Of a DNA stretch of 64,000 nt, positions 56,444 to 64,000 are shown in pieces. The stretch comes from Pseudomonas viridiflava. Its GTDB lineage: Bacteria > Pseudomonadota > Gammaproteobacteria > Pseudomonadales > Pseudomonadaceae. The stretch is from the NCBI GenBank assembly GCA_900596015.1, contig UVIF01000001.1:142513-206512 (forward strand), in the 5' to 3' direction. Both the position numbers and the translations under genes were made by a program. Each line of letters opens with the position of its first letter. Within the stretch, counting starts at the first letter, position 1. Below the pieces are notes generated by a model. That model saw nothing but the letters and a program-made list of their open reading frames with translations, ran no database searches and had not been told where the DNA came from.

Positions 56444-58051
56444 CTACATGCGGAAGACGCCGAAGCGGGTTTCGGCCAACGGTGCGTTCAATGCCGCCGA
56501 CAAACCCAGCGCCAGTACGGTTCGGGTTTGCGCCGGATCGATCACGCCGTCGTCCCACAGGCGTGCCGAGGAATAGAACGCGTGGGCCTGCTGTTCGTAC
56601 TGCGCTACCAGTGGTTCGGCCAGCTGCCGGGCCTGTTCGTCGCTGAAGGCCTGCCCCTGGCGCTGGGCCTGCTCCTGCTTGACCTGGACCAGCACGCCGG
56701 CCGCTTGCTGGGCGCCCATCACGCCGATCCTGGCGTTCGGCCACATCCACAGGAAGCGCGGATCGTAGGCGCGCCCGCACATCCCGTAATTGCCCGCGCC
56801 GTAGCTGGCGCCGATGATCACAGTGAACTTGGGCACCTTGGCGCAGGCTACCGCCGTGACCAGCTTGGCGCCGTGCTTGGCGATACCGCCAGCCTCGTAT
56901 TTCTGGCCGACCATGAAGCCGGTGATGTTCTGCAGGAACACCAGGGGGATTCCGCGCTGGCACGCCAGCTCGATGAAGTGCGCGCCCTTCTGCGCGGCCT
57001 CGGCGAACAGCACGCCGTTGTTCGCCAGGATCGCCACCGGGTAGCCGTGGATATGCGCAAAACCACAGATCAGGGTCGGCCCGAACAGTGCCTTGAACTC
57101 GTCGAAGGCCGAGTCGTCGACGATGCGCGCGATGATCTCGTGGATCGGCAGTGGCTGCTTGGGGTCAGTGGGGACCAAGCCGTAGATCTCGTCTGCGGCA
57201 TGGCGGGGCGGCCGTGGTTCGATACAGACCAGCCAGTCCTGCTTGCGTCCGTTCAGATGGGCGACGCAGCGCCGGGCTATCGCCAGTGCGTGCTGGTCGT
57301 TTTCGGCGTAGTGGTCCGCTACCCCCGACTGCCGGCAATGCAGATCGGCACCGCCCAGCGCCTGCGCGCTGACCACCTCGCCGGTGGCGGCCTTGACCAG
57401 CGGCGGGCCAGCCAGAAAGATGGTCGCCTGATCGCGCACCATGATGGTCTCGTCGCTCATGGCCGGCACATAGGCGCCGCCGGCCGTGCACGAGCCCAGC
57501 ACCACGGCGATCTGGGCGATGCCCTGTGCGCTCATGTTGGCCTGGTTGAAGAAGATCCGCCCGAAGTGCTCGCGGTCTGGAAAGACTTCGTCCTGACGCG
57601 GCAGGTTGGCGCCCCCGGAGTCGACCAGGTACAAACAGGGCAGCCGGTTGTGCTGGGCAATTTCCTGCGCGCGCAAATGCTTCTTCACCGTCAGCGGGTA
57701 ATAGCTGCCGCCTTTGACCGTGGCATCGTTGGCAATGATCATGCATTCCACGCCGGACACCCGCCCGATACCGGTGATCAAACCGGCAGCGGCGACCTGT
57801 TCGGGGTACACCTCATGGGCCGCCAGCAGGCCCACTTCGAGGAAGGCCGAGCCTGGGTCGAGCAGGACGTCGATACGCTGCCGCGGCAGCAGCTTGCCGC
57901 GCGCGACATGCCGCGCCTGCGCCGCTTCACCACCGCCCTGGTGAATCTGCGCCGCGCACTGCTGCAGCGTTTCGAGCTGCCGCAGCATCGCTTCACGATT
58001 GGCGGCGAAGTCGGCGGAGCGGGTGTTGACCTGGGTGTGCAGAATGGCCAT
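56444..58051 (-). CDS. liuB: 3-methylcrotonyl-CoA carboxylase, beta subunit LiuB
   Basis: Carboxyltransferase of 535 residues, the normal length. Motifs are [51 protein letters not shown] and [22 protein letters not shown] for the CoA/biotin sites, then [27 protein letters not shown]. It forms the alpha6-beta6 carboxylase with LiuD. The start at 58051 ([12 protein letters not shown]) is the family start; the longer reading upstream runs into liuA. Confidence 0.96.
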   Translation of the reverse strand: MAILHTQVNTRSADFAANREAMLRQLETLQQCAAQIHQGGGEAAQARHVARGKLLPRQRIDVLLDPGSAFLEVGLLAAHEVYPEQVAAAGLITGIGRVSGVECMIIANDATVKGGSYYPLTVKKHLRAQEIAQHNRLPCLYLVDSGGANLPRQDEVFPDREHFGRIFFNQANMSAQGIAQIAVVLGSCTAGGAYVPAMSDETIMVRDQATIFLAGPPLVKAATGEVVSAQALGGADLHCRQSGVADHYAENDQHALAIARRCVAHLNGRKQDWLVCIEPRPPRHAADEIYGLVPTDPKQPLPIHEIIARIVDDSAFDEFKALFGPTLICGFAHIHGYPVAILANNGVLFAEAAQKGAHFIELACQRGIPLVFLQNITGFMVGQKYEAGGIAKHGAKLVTAVACAKVPKFTVIIGASYGAGNYGMCGRAYDPRFLWMWPNARIGVMGAQQAAGVLVQVKQEQAQRQGQAFSDEQARQLAEPLVAQYEQQAHAFYSSARLWDDGVIDPAQTRTVLALGLSAALNAPLAETRFGVFRM

Positions 58052-58104
58052 GGGCATTTCCTGTGCGAGTACGGCACCAGAGGGAGGCGTCAGCGGTTGC
58101 GGGC

Positions 58105-59286
58105 TCAGCGGGTCTGCTCGAACAGCTCGCGGCCGATCAACATGCGACGGATCTCGCTGGTGCCTGCACCGATCTCGTACAGCTTGGCGTCGCGCCACAG
58201 CCGCCCGGCGGGAAATTCGTTGATGTAGCCATTGCCGCCGAGGATCTGGATCGCTTCACCGGCCAGCCAGGTGGCTTTCTCGGCGGCATACAGAATGACC
58301 CCGGCGCAGTCCTTGCGCACTTGGCGCACGGGTGCCTGGCCCAGTGCATCGAGGTGCCGGCCCACCGCATAGAGGTACGCGCGACAGGCCTGCTGGGTGG
58401 TGTACATGTCGGCCAGCTTGCCCTGGATGAGCTGGAACTCGCCGATGCTCTGGCCGAACTGCTGACGGTCGTGGATGTACGGCAGCACCAGGTCCATGGC
58501 CGCCTGCATCAGCCCCAGCGGGCCGCCGCTGAGCACGGCGCGCTCGTAGTCCAGGCCGCTCATCAGCACACCGACCCCCTGCCCCGGCTGGCCCAACACG
58601 TTCTCCACTGGCACTTCGACGTCCTGGAACACCAGCTCGCCGGTGTGCGAGCCGCGCATGCCCAGCTTGTCGAGTTTCTGCGCGACGCTGAAGCCGGGCG
58701 CGCCTTTTTCGAGGATGAACGCGGTGATGCCCTTGGCGCCAGCCGCCATGTCGGTCTTGGCGTAGACCACCAGCACGTCGCAATCCGGGCCGTTGGTGAT
58801 CCACATCTTGGTGCCGTTGAGCACGTAGCGGTCGCCCTTGAGGTCGGCGCGCAGGCGCATGGAAACCACGTCCGAACCAGCGTTGGGCTCGCTCATGGCG
58901 AGCGCACCGATGTGTTCGCCGCTGATCAGCTTCGGCAGGTAGCGGGCCTTCTGTTCGGCGCTGCCGTTGCGGTTGATCTGGTTGATGCACAGATTGGAAT
59001 GGGCGGCGTAGGACAAGCCGATGGCCCCCGAGCCGCGGGAGATCTCCTCCATGGCGACCATGTGCGCCAGGTAGCCCATGCCCGTTCCCCCCCACTCTTC
59101 GGCCACGGTGAGGCCCAGCAGGCCCATGTTGCCGAACTTGCGCCACAGGTCGGCGGGAAACTGGTCGCTGCGATCGGCCTCGGCGGCACGCGGGGTGATC
59201 TCGCGCGCGACGAAGGCGGCCACTGAATCGCGCAGCATATCGATGTCTTCGCCAAGGAAGAAATCCAGCCCCGGTACTGAAATCAT
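58105..59286 (-). CDS. liuA: Isovaleryl-CoA dehydrogenase LiuA
   Basis: FAD-dependent dehydrogenase of 393 residues converting isovaleryl-CoA to 3-methylcrotonyl-CoA. Motifs are [55 protein letters not shown], and the catalytic Glu in [16 protein letters not shown], the internal position typical of isovaleryl-CoA dehydrogenases (not the C-terminal one of other acyl-CoA dehydrogenases). The start at 59286 begins [20 protein letters not shown]. First enzyme gene of the operon. Confidence 0.95.
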   Translation of the reverse strand: MISVPGLDFFLGEDIDMLRDSVAAFVAREITPRAAEADRSDQFPADLWRKFGNMGLLGLTVAEEWGGTGMGYLAHMVAMEEISRGSGAIGLSYAAHSNLCINQINRNGSAEQKARYLPKLISGEHIGALAMSEPNAGSDVVSMRLRADLKGDRYVLNGTKMWITNGPDCDVLVVYAKTDMAAGAKGITAFILEKGAPGFSVAQKLDKLGMRGSHTGELVFQDVEVPVENVLGQPGQGVGVLMSGLDYERAVLSGGPLGLMQAAMDLVLPYIHDRQQFGQSIGEFQLIQGKLADMYTTQQACRAYLYAVGRHLDALGQAPVRQVRKDCAGVILYAAEKATWLAGEAIQILGGNGYINEFPAGRLWRDAKLYEIGAGTSEIRRMLIGRELFEQTR

Positions 59287-59390
59287 GTTCGCCACCACTT
59301 GTTGTTTTTGTTGGGGAGAAAGCTGTTGAGCACAGTGATCTTGGAGGAAACGTTACAGCGGGCACGGCGCGCCGCAGGTGCGCGCTTCGT

Positions 59391-59759
59391 TCAAGTCTGC
59401 AGCGCGGCGCGGCAGCGCTCTTCAGCGGTGTCGAGCTCCACCTGCATCTGTTCGATGTCCAGCATCTGCTGCTGCAGTTGCGCCCGGCGCTCGGTGATCT
59501 TCTCCAGAAACCGATCGAGTTGCTTGCGGTTACCCGACGGGTCGTACATGTCGATGAGCTCTTTGCATTCGGCCAGCGAGAAACCGATGCGCTTGCCACG
59601 CAGGATCAGCTTCATCGCCACCAGATCGCGGGGCGCATAGATCCGTTCCTGGCCACGGCGCGTCGGCGTGACCATGCCCTGCTCCTCATAGAAGCGCAGG
59701 GTCCTGGGCGTTACGTCCAACAACTGGGCTATATCGGAGATGCTATAGGTCGGGCTCAC
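59391..59759 (-). CDS. liuR: MerR-family regulator LiuR
   Basis: Regulator of leucine/isovalerate catabolism, about 122 residues. The winged HTH is at the start (YSISDIAQLLDVTPRTLRFYEEQGMVTPTRRGQERIY), followed by LVAMKLILRGKRIGFSLAECKELIDMY and a dimerisation coiled coil. GTG 59759 is chosen because AGGAAG lies nine bases before it; ATG 59777 is in frame but has no binding site and sits three bases from the operator palindrome. It heads the liuRABCDE operon, so autoregulation is expected. Confidence 0.92.
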   Translation of the reverse strand: MSPTYSISDIAQLLDVTPRTLRFYEEQGMVTPTRRGQERIYAPRDLVAMKLILRGKRIGFSLAECKELIDMYDPSGNRKQLDRFLEKITERRAQLQQQMLDIEQMQVELDTAEERCRAALQT

Positions 59760-59779
59760 GTCAATCGACTTCCTCATGC

Positions 59780-59795
59780 TTTACGTTAACGTAAA
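59780..59795. promoter_or_regulatory. Perfect palindrome, probable LiuR operator
   Basis: TTTACGTTAACGTAAA is fully self-complementary over 16 bp, the size of MerR-type operators. It lies 20 bases upstream of the GTG start of liuR. It is the only copy seen in the window. Confidence 0.75.
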
Positions 59796-59887
59796 CGTCA
59801 GCAAGAGGCCTGTCAATACACGCAGCTGTGCTATCGAAGGGCGGGAAGTCTCAAGACGCGCTCCAGCGAACGCGTCATCGGCAGCGG

Positions 59888-60493
59888 TCAGGCGAAGGCA
59901 GGCACACCGCTGTGGAAGCGAAATTCGGGATCGGGACTTTCGATCAGTTCGGCTTCAGCTACACGGACCTTGTCGACGGTACGGGCGATATCGGCGGCAT
60001 CGCCGTATTGATGGGCCAGTTTCAGGTAGCCCTGATAATGCCGCGCTTCGCTCATGAGCAGGCCGTTGTAGAAGGTGCCCAGTTCTTCGTCCAGATGCGG
60101 CACCAGGGCCGCGAAACGCTCGCAGCTGCGTGCTTCGATGAAGGCGCCAACCACCAGGGTGTCGACCAGCTTGACAGGCTCGTGGTTGCGCACCTGCTTG
60201 CGCAGCGACGAGGCATAACGGCTCGCCGACAGGGGCTGCAGTTCGATCCCGCGGCGCTTCATCAGGCGCAGCACCTGCTCGTGATGGACCAGCTCTTCGC
60301 GCGCCAGGCGCGACATCATGTTGATCAGGTCGGCATGGGTGCAGTACTTGGCGATCAGGCTCAGGGCCGTGGAAGCTGCCTTGAATTCGCAGTTCTTGTG
60401 GTCGATCAGCAAGGTCTGCTGGTCGGCCAGCGCGGCCTGGACCCAGGCATCGGGCGTGGGGCAGCCGAGAAAGGCATGAATTTCAGACAGCAT
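59888..60493 (-). CDS. miaE: tRNA-(ms2io6A)-hydroxylase MiaE
   Basis: Oxygen-dependent hydroxylase of the isopentenyl group of ms2i6A37 in tRNA; 201 residues, normal length. The ferritin-like diiron motifs are EFKAASTALSLIAKYC (helix with Glu), REELVHHEQVLRLM (ExxH), ARSCERFAAL and LLMSEARHYQGYLKLA (ExxH). Acts in the cytoplasm; requires dioxygen, so it links tRNA modification to aeration. The start at 60493 (MLSEIHAFLGCPTPDAW) is the family start. Confidence 0.94.
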   Translation of the reverse strand: MLSEIHAFLGCPTPDAWVQAALADQQTLLIDHKNCEFKAASTALSLIAKYCTHADLINMMSRLAREELVHHEQVLRLMKRRGIELQPLSASRYASSLRKQVRNHEPVKLVDTLVVGAFIEARSCERFAALVPHLDEELGTFYNGLLMSEARHYQGYLKLAHQYGDAADIARTVDKVRVAEAELIESPDPEFRFHSGVPAFA

Positions 60494-60580
60494 GGCCAGG
60501 CACCTGGAAAAAAGGGGGCGATTATACCCAGCTCGCCAGCAACTGGGTATGTGCGCCGCGCGACCGCCGCTTCGAGCCGA

Positions 60581-60826
60581 TCAGTCGCTTTTCTTGCGGA
60601 TCCAGTAGCGGTAGGTACCGCCCTCCTCGTCCTGCTGCACCAGTTCATGGCCCAGGAATACACAGAACTTGGGAATGTCGCGACGGGTCGAGGGGTCAGT
60701 GGCGATGACTTTCAGCAGACCGCCCGCAGGCAGGTCGCGCACATGCTGGTGCAGCATCATCACCGGTTCCGGACAGCTCAGGCCGGTGGCATCCAGGGTA
60801 CGGTCGGCAGGCAAGGTTTGGGTCAT
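60581..60826 (-). CDS. tusA: Sulfurtransferase TusA
   Basis: Small sulfur-carrier of 81 residues; passes sulfur from IscS to the TusBCD relay for 2-thiouridine in tRNA, and supports molybdenum cofactor synthesis. The conserved [21 protein letters not shown] has the active Cys18 in CPEP. The [19 protein letters not shown] segment completes the two-layer fold. The C-terminal YRYWIRKK is typical. It lies between rlmM and miaE on the same strand. Confidence 0.94.
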   Translation of the reverse strand: MTQTLPADRTLDATGLSCPEPVMMLHQHVRDLPAGGLLKVIATDPSTRRDIPKFCVFLGHELVQQDEEGGTYRYWIRKKSD

Positions 60827-60937
60827 GAAAAGCTCCAGGTCAAGCGGGCATTCAGGCGCACGTTCGAAACCAATAGTGTAGCGCCAGCGCGCGGTCCGGG
60901 CGCAGTGTGCGACCTCAGGCCGCAGCGCTCGGATCGG

Positions 60938-62002
60938 TCAGCGCCGGCCACCGTCGAGTCGACGCAGATGGCAGGTGACTTCCTCGCGGTCATGGTAGAG
61001 CTGCTTGCAGCCAATCTGCACCTTGATGCCCCGGGTCTTGAAACCGTCCTCGATGCGTTCGAGCAAACGCCGCACTTCGGCATAACGCTGCTTCATCGGC
61101 AGCTTCAGATTGACCACCGCTTCGCGGCAGAGGTTCTCGCCCAGCCAGGTTTCCAGCAAGGCGGCGTTGCGCGCCGGCTTCTCGACGATGTCGCAGACCA
61201 TCCAGTCCACCGTCTGCTTGGGCCGATAGGTGAAACCGTCGGCCATCAGATGGGTGACCAGTCCGGTATCCATCAGGCTCTGCGCCATCGGCCCATTGTC
61301 GATGGCAGTGACCAACATGCCGCGGCGTACCAGTTGGTAGGTCCAGCCACCGGGTGCGGCGCCCAGGTCGACACCGGTCATGTCGCCGTGCAGGCGTTCG
61401 TCCCATTGCTCGCGGGGAATGAAGTGATGCCATGCCTCTTCGAGTTTCAGGGTCGAGCGGCTGGGCGCTTCGCGGGGGAACTTGAGCCGCGGAATGCCCA
61501 TGGGCCACATGGCGAAATTACCCGCGTCGGCCACACCCAGGAAGACTTCGCGACCACTCTTGAACGTCAGCAACAGGCGCGGCAGGTTGGGGTCTTCCAC
61601 CAATCTGCCAGCACCGAGCAAGGCCTTGCGCAGCGGCGCCTCGAACTTCTTGCAGAAATTCGACAGCTCCTTGCCATCGTTGGTGTCGAGCACTTCCAGC
61701 CACAGGCTGCCGCACACTGGGTAGGCCGCCAGGTGGTCGAGCAGCACGCTGATGCGGTCGGTTTCGGGCAACTGCACGAAATCGCCCCTCGCCCACTGCC
61801 GCGGAAATATCAAGTCACTAAAGCGCAACTCGCGCATCAGCCGCGCCGGACCGGCCGGTTCATGGCAGATGAATTCGGCACAGGCGGTCAGCGGCTTCGC
61901 CTTGGCATACCCGGCAACCCCCAGTCGTGCGGCGTGTTCGGCGATCTCCGAGCAGACCTCGCCTTCGAAGCCGGGGCGGCAATGCATAAACAGCGTATTC
62001 AT
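60938..62002 (-). CDS. rlmM: 23S rRNA 2'-O-ribose methyltransferase RlmM
   Basis: Methylates the ribose of C2498 in 23S rRNA; 354 residues. The N-terminal THUMP-like region begins MNTLFMHCRPGFEGEVCSEI. The Rossmann-like methyltransferase domain has the SAM-binding GVDLGAAPGGWTYQLVRRG and the K-D-K-E catalytic set, with VDWMVCDIVEKPARNAALL following. The C-terminal LKLPMKQRYAEVRRLLERI is the family end. The enzyme modifies the RNA early in 50S assembly. Confidence 0.95.
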   Translation of the reverse strand: MNTLFMHCRPGFEGEVCSEIAEHAARLGVAGYAKAKPLTACAEFICHEPAGPARLMRELRFSDLIFPRQWARGDFVQLPETDRISVLLDHLAAYPVCGSLWLEVLDTNDGKELSNFCKKFEAPLRKALLGAGRLVEDPNLPRLLLTFKSGREVFLGVADAGNFAMWPMGIPRLKFPREAPSRSTLKLEEAWHHFIPREQWDERLHGDMTGVDLGAAPGGWTYQLVRRGMLVTAIDNGPMAQSLMDTGLVTHLMADGFTYRPKQTVDWMVCDIVEKPARNAALLETWLGENLCREAVVNLKLPMKQRYAEVRRLLERIEDGFKTRGIKVQIGCKQLYHDREEVTCHLRRLDGGRR

Positions 62003-62140
62003 AAAGGGACTTTCACCGCCGGGGGCTCAAATCGGCGCATGATAAAGGAAATCGGAACCCTGAGCATGCACTCGAAGTCCCTGACTGAAAGAACCTGTTT
62101 ATCCAGCCCGTGCCGTGCGGGCCTGAAAAGGAGCTGATCC

Positions 62141-64000
62141 ATGTCCTCCCTCGATAGCCTGAAAAGCCTCAAGACGCTCGACGTCGGTGGCACGTCCTAT
62201 CACTACTTCAGCCTGCCCGATGCCGCCAACAGCCTGGGCGATCTGCAGAAACTGCCGATGTCGCTCAAGGTCCTGCTGGAAAACCTGCTGCGCTGGGAAG
62301 ACGGCAAGACCGTGACCGGCGCCGATCTGCAGGCCCTGGCCGATTGGCTGCAGGAGCGTCGTTCCGATCGCGAAATTCAATACCGCCCTGCACGGGTACT
62401 GATGCAGGATTTCACCGGGGTGCCCGCGGTGGTCGATCTGGCCGCCATGCGCGCCGCCGTGGCCAAGGCTGGCGGTGACCCGCAGCGAATCAATCCGCTG
62501 TCGCCGGTCGACCTGGTGATCGACCATTCGGTGATGGTCGACCGCTATGCCACCGGGCAGGCGTTCGAAGAAAACGTCGACATCGAAATGGAGCGCAATG
62601 GCGAGCGCTATGCGTTCCTGCGCTGGGGTCAGAGCGCGTTCGACAACTTCAGCGTAGTCCCGCCAGGCACCGGCATCTGCCACCAGGTCAATCTCGAATA
62701 CCTGGGCCGCACCGTGTGGACCAAGGAAGAGGACGGCCGCATCTACGCCTTTCCCGACACCCTGGTCGGTACCGACTCCCACACCACCATGATCAACGGC
62801 CTGGGGGTATTGGGCTGGGGCGTCGGTGGTATCGAAGCGGAAGCCGCCATGCTTGGCCAGCCGGTGTCGATGCTGATTCCCGAGGTGATCGGCTTCAAGC
62901 TTACCGGCAAGCTCAAGGAAGGCATCACGGCCACCGACCTGGTGCTGACCGTGACGCAGATGCTGCGCAAGAAAGGCGTCGTGGGCAAGTTCGTCGAATT
63001 CTACGGTGATGGCCTGGCCGATCTGCCCCTGGCCGACCGCGCGACCATTGCCAACATGGCGCCAGAATACGGCGCTACCTGCGGTTTCTTCCCGGTGGAC
63101 GACGTGACCCTGGGTTACCTGCGCCTATCCGGACGGCCGGAGGCCACCGTGCAATTGGTCGAGGCCTATTGCAAGGCGCAGGGCATGTGGCGTCTGCCCG
63201 GCCAGGAGCCGGTCTTCAGCGATACCCTCGGGCTGGACATGGGTGAGGTCGAGGCCAGCCTGGCCGGGCCGAAACGCCCGCAGGATCGCGTGGCGCTGCC
63301 CAAGGTCAGCGCGGCGTTCGACGATTTCATCGGCCTGCAGCTCAAGCCGACCAGCAAGGAAGAAGGCCGCCTGGAAAGCGAGGGCGGCGGTGGCGTGGCG
63401 GTGGGCAACGCCGACCAGACCGAGGGTACGCCGTATACCTGGCGCGGCAAGACGCACAATCTGCAGCACGGCGCGGTGGTCATTGCGGCCATCACTTCGT
63501 GCACCAACACCTCCAACCCCAGCGTGATGATGGCCGCCGGACTGGTGGCCAAGAAGGCAGTCGAGAAAGGCCTGACCACCAAGCCGTGGGTCAAGACTTC
63601 GCTGGCCCCCGGTTCCAAGGTGGTCACCGACTACTATCGGGCCGCAGGCCTGACCCAGTACCTGGACACGCTGGGTTTTGCGCTGGTCGGTTATGGCTGC
63701 ACCACCTGCATCGGCAACTCGGGGCCGCTGGACGAGCCTATCGAACAGGCCATCCAGAGTGCGGACCTGACCGTGGCATCGGTGCTCTCGGGCAACCGCA
63801 ACTTCGAAGGCCGGGTGCACCCGCTGGTGAAGACCAACTGGTTGGCCTCACCGCCGCTGGTGGTGGCCTACGCCCTGGCCGGCAGCGTGCGTACCGACAT
63901 CAGCAGTGAACCCCTGGGCACCGGCAGTGATGGCCAGCCGGTCTATCTGCGCGACATCTGGCCGACTCAGCAGGAGATCGCCGACGCGGTGGCCAAGGTC
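62141..64000 (+). CDS. acnA: Aconitate hydratase A (AcnA), cut by the window edge
   Basis: TCA-cycle enzyme isomerising citrate and isocitrate through cis-aconitate. 620 codons are present and the frame is still open at the last base, so it is incomplete on the right (the family has about 900-915 residues). The N-terminus [24 protein letters not shown] is typical. The [4Fe-4S] cluster ligands are Cys in SCTNTSNP (near 455) and two Cys in [10 protein letters not shown] (near 519-522). AAGGAG (62128-62133) is seven bases before the ATG. The [22 protein letters not shown] segment binds substrate. It is transcribed away from rlmM. Confidence 0.95.
   Translation, partial: MSSLDSLKSLKTLDVGGTSYHYFSLPDAANSLGDLQKLPMSLKVLLENLLRWEDGKTVTGADLQALADWLQERRSDREIQYRPARVLMQDFTGVPAVVDLAAMRAAVAKAGGDPQRINPLSPVDLVIDHSVMVDRYATGQAFEENVDIEMERNGERYAFLRWGQSAFDNFSVVPPGTGICHQVNLEYLGRTVWTKEEDGRIYAFPDTLVGTDSHTTMINGLGVLGWGVGGIEAEAAMLGQPVSMLIPEVIGFKLTGKLKEGITATDLVLTVTQMLRKKGVVGKFVEFYGDGLADLPLADRATIANMAPEYGATCGFFPVDDVTLGYLRLSGRPEATVQLVEAYCKAQGMWRLPGQEPVFSDTLGLDMGEVEASLAGPKRPQDRVALPKVSAAFDDFIGLQLKPTSKEEGRLESEGGGGVAVGNADQTEGTPYTWRGKTHNLQHGAVVIAAITSCTNTSNPSVMMAAGLVAKKAVEKGLTTKPWVKTSLAPGSKVVTDYYRAAGLTQYLDTLGFALVGYGCTTCIGNSGPLDEPIEQAIQSADLTVASVLSGNRNFEGRVHPLVKTNWLASPPLVVAYALAGSVRTDISSEPLGTGSDGQPVYLRDIWPTQQEIADAVAKV

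Noticed and set aside
59828..62137. Plus-strand open frame across miaE, tusA and rlmM
   Set aside because: Spans three well-supported minus-strand genes and their gaps; no family features.

Overview
The window is a GC-rich, densely coded bacterial chromosome segment. Codon use, gene content and gene order all point to a Pseudomonas of the P. putida / P. fluorescens type. The blocks gap-mfd, nagZ-psrA-lexA-sulA-topA, fadBA, uup-slt, moeA-moaB-mobA, dgt and a LuxR-type response regulator follow the order I remember around PA3001-PA3045 of P. aeruginosa; that comparison is from memory. I see no rRNA, tRNA, CRISPR array, insertion sequence or prophage. Most of the window is core genome.

Layout. 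1-4.7 kb holds two MFS transporters, a sugar epimerase/isomerase of the AGE family and two tiny proteins. 4.9-10.1 kb has the long-form GAPDH diverging from mfd. 10.1-23.8 kb looks like an accessory block between mfd and nagZ: a SNF2-type helicase that starts one base after mfd, D-galactose dehydrogenase, a nitrate-responsive regulator (NIT-ANTAR) followed by a nitrate ABC transporter, a short acyl-CoA catabolic set, an alpha/beta hydrolase and a D-2-hydroxyacid dehydrogenase. 23.8-37.6 kb is the backbone for cell-wall recycling, SOS response, topoisomerase I and fatty-acid oxidation (nagZ, psrA, lexA-sulA, topA, fadBA, usp, uup). 37.8-51.1 kb carries slt, a MOSC protein, cheV, a lipid kinase, a GDP-mannose enzyme, molybdopterin genes, a small lipoprotein, an RluA-type pseudouridine synthase, an SOS-box gene of unknown function, a three-gene membrane-protein cluster and dgt. 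51.3-52.7 kb has a response regulator with an Hpt protein, then yggL. 52.8-59.8 kb is the complete liuRABCDE leucine/isovalerate operon. 59.9-64 kb has miaE, tusA, rlmM and the first two thirds of acnA, which runs off the right edge.

Regulatory DNA is the most informative part. The nitrate transporter is preceded by a near-perfect sigma-54 promoter and a leader RNA with two hairpins and a terminator. The second hairpin shares bases with the terminator stem, as expected for control by the ANTAR protein encoded just upstream. psrA has two overlapping PsrA operators, and a one-mismatch PsrA site lies upstream of fadB. lexA has two SOS boxes, and a third strong SOS box sits against the start of an uncharacterised gene at 48.4 kb. 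A perfect 16-bp palindrome precedes liuR and helps place its start.

Together the genes describe a nitrate-assimilating, fatty-acid- and branched-chain-amino-acid-degrading soil or plant-associated pseudomonad. No wholly new multi-gene system is evident. The best leads are the nitrate leader, the SOS-box gene, the mfd/SNF2 junction and several unexplained inverted repeats.
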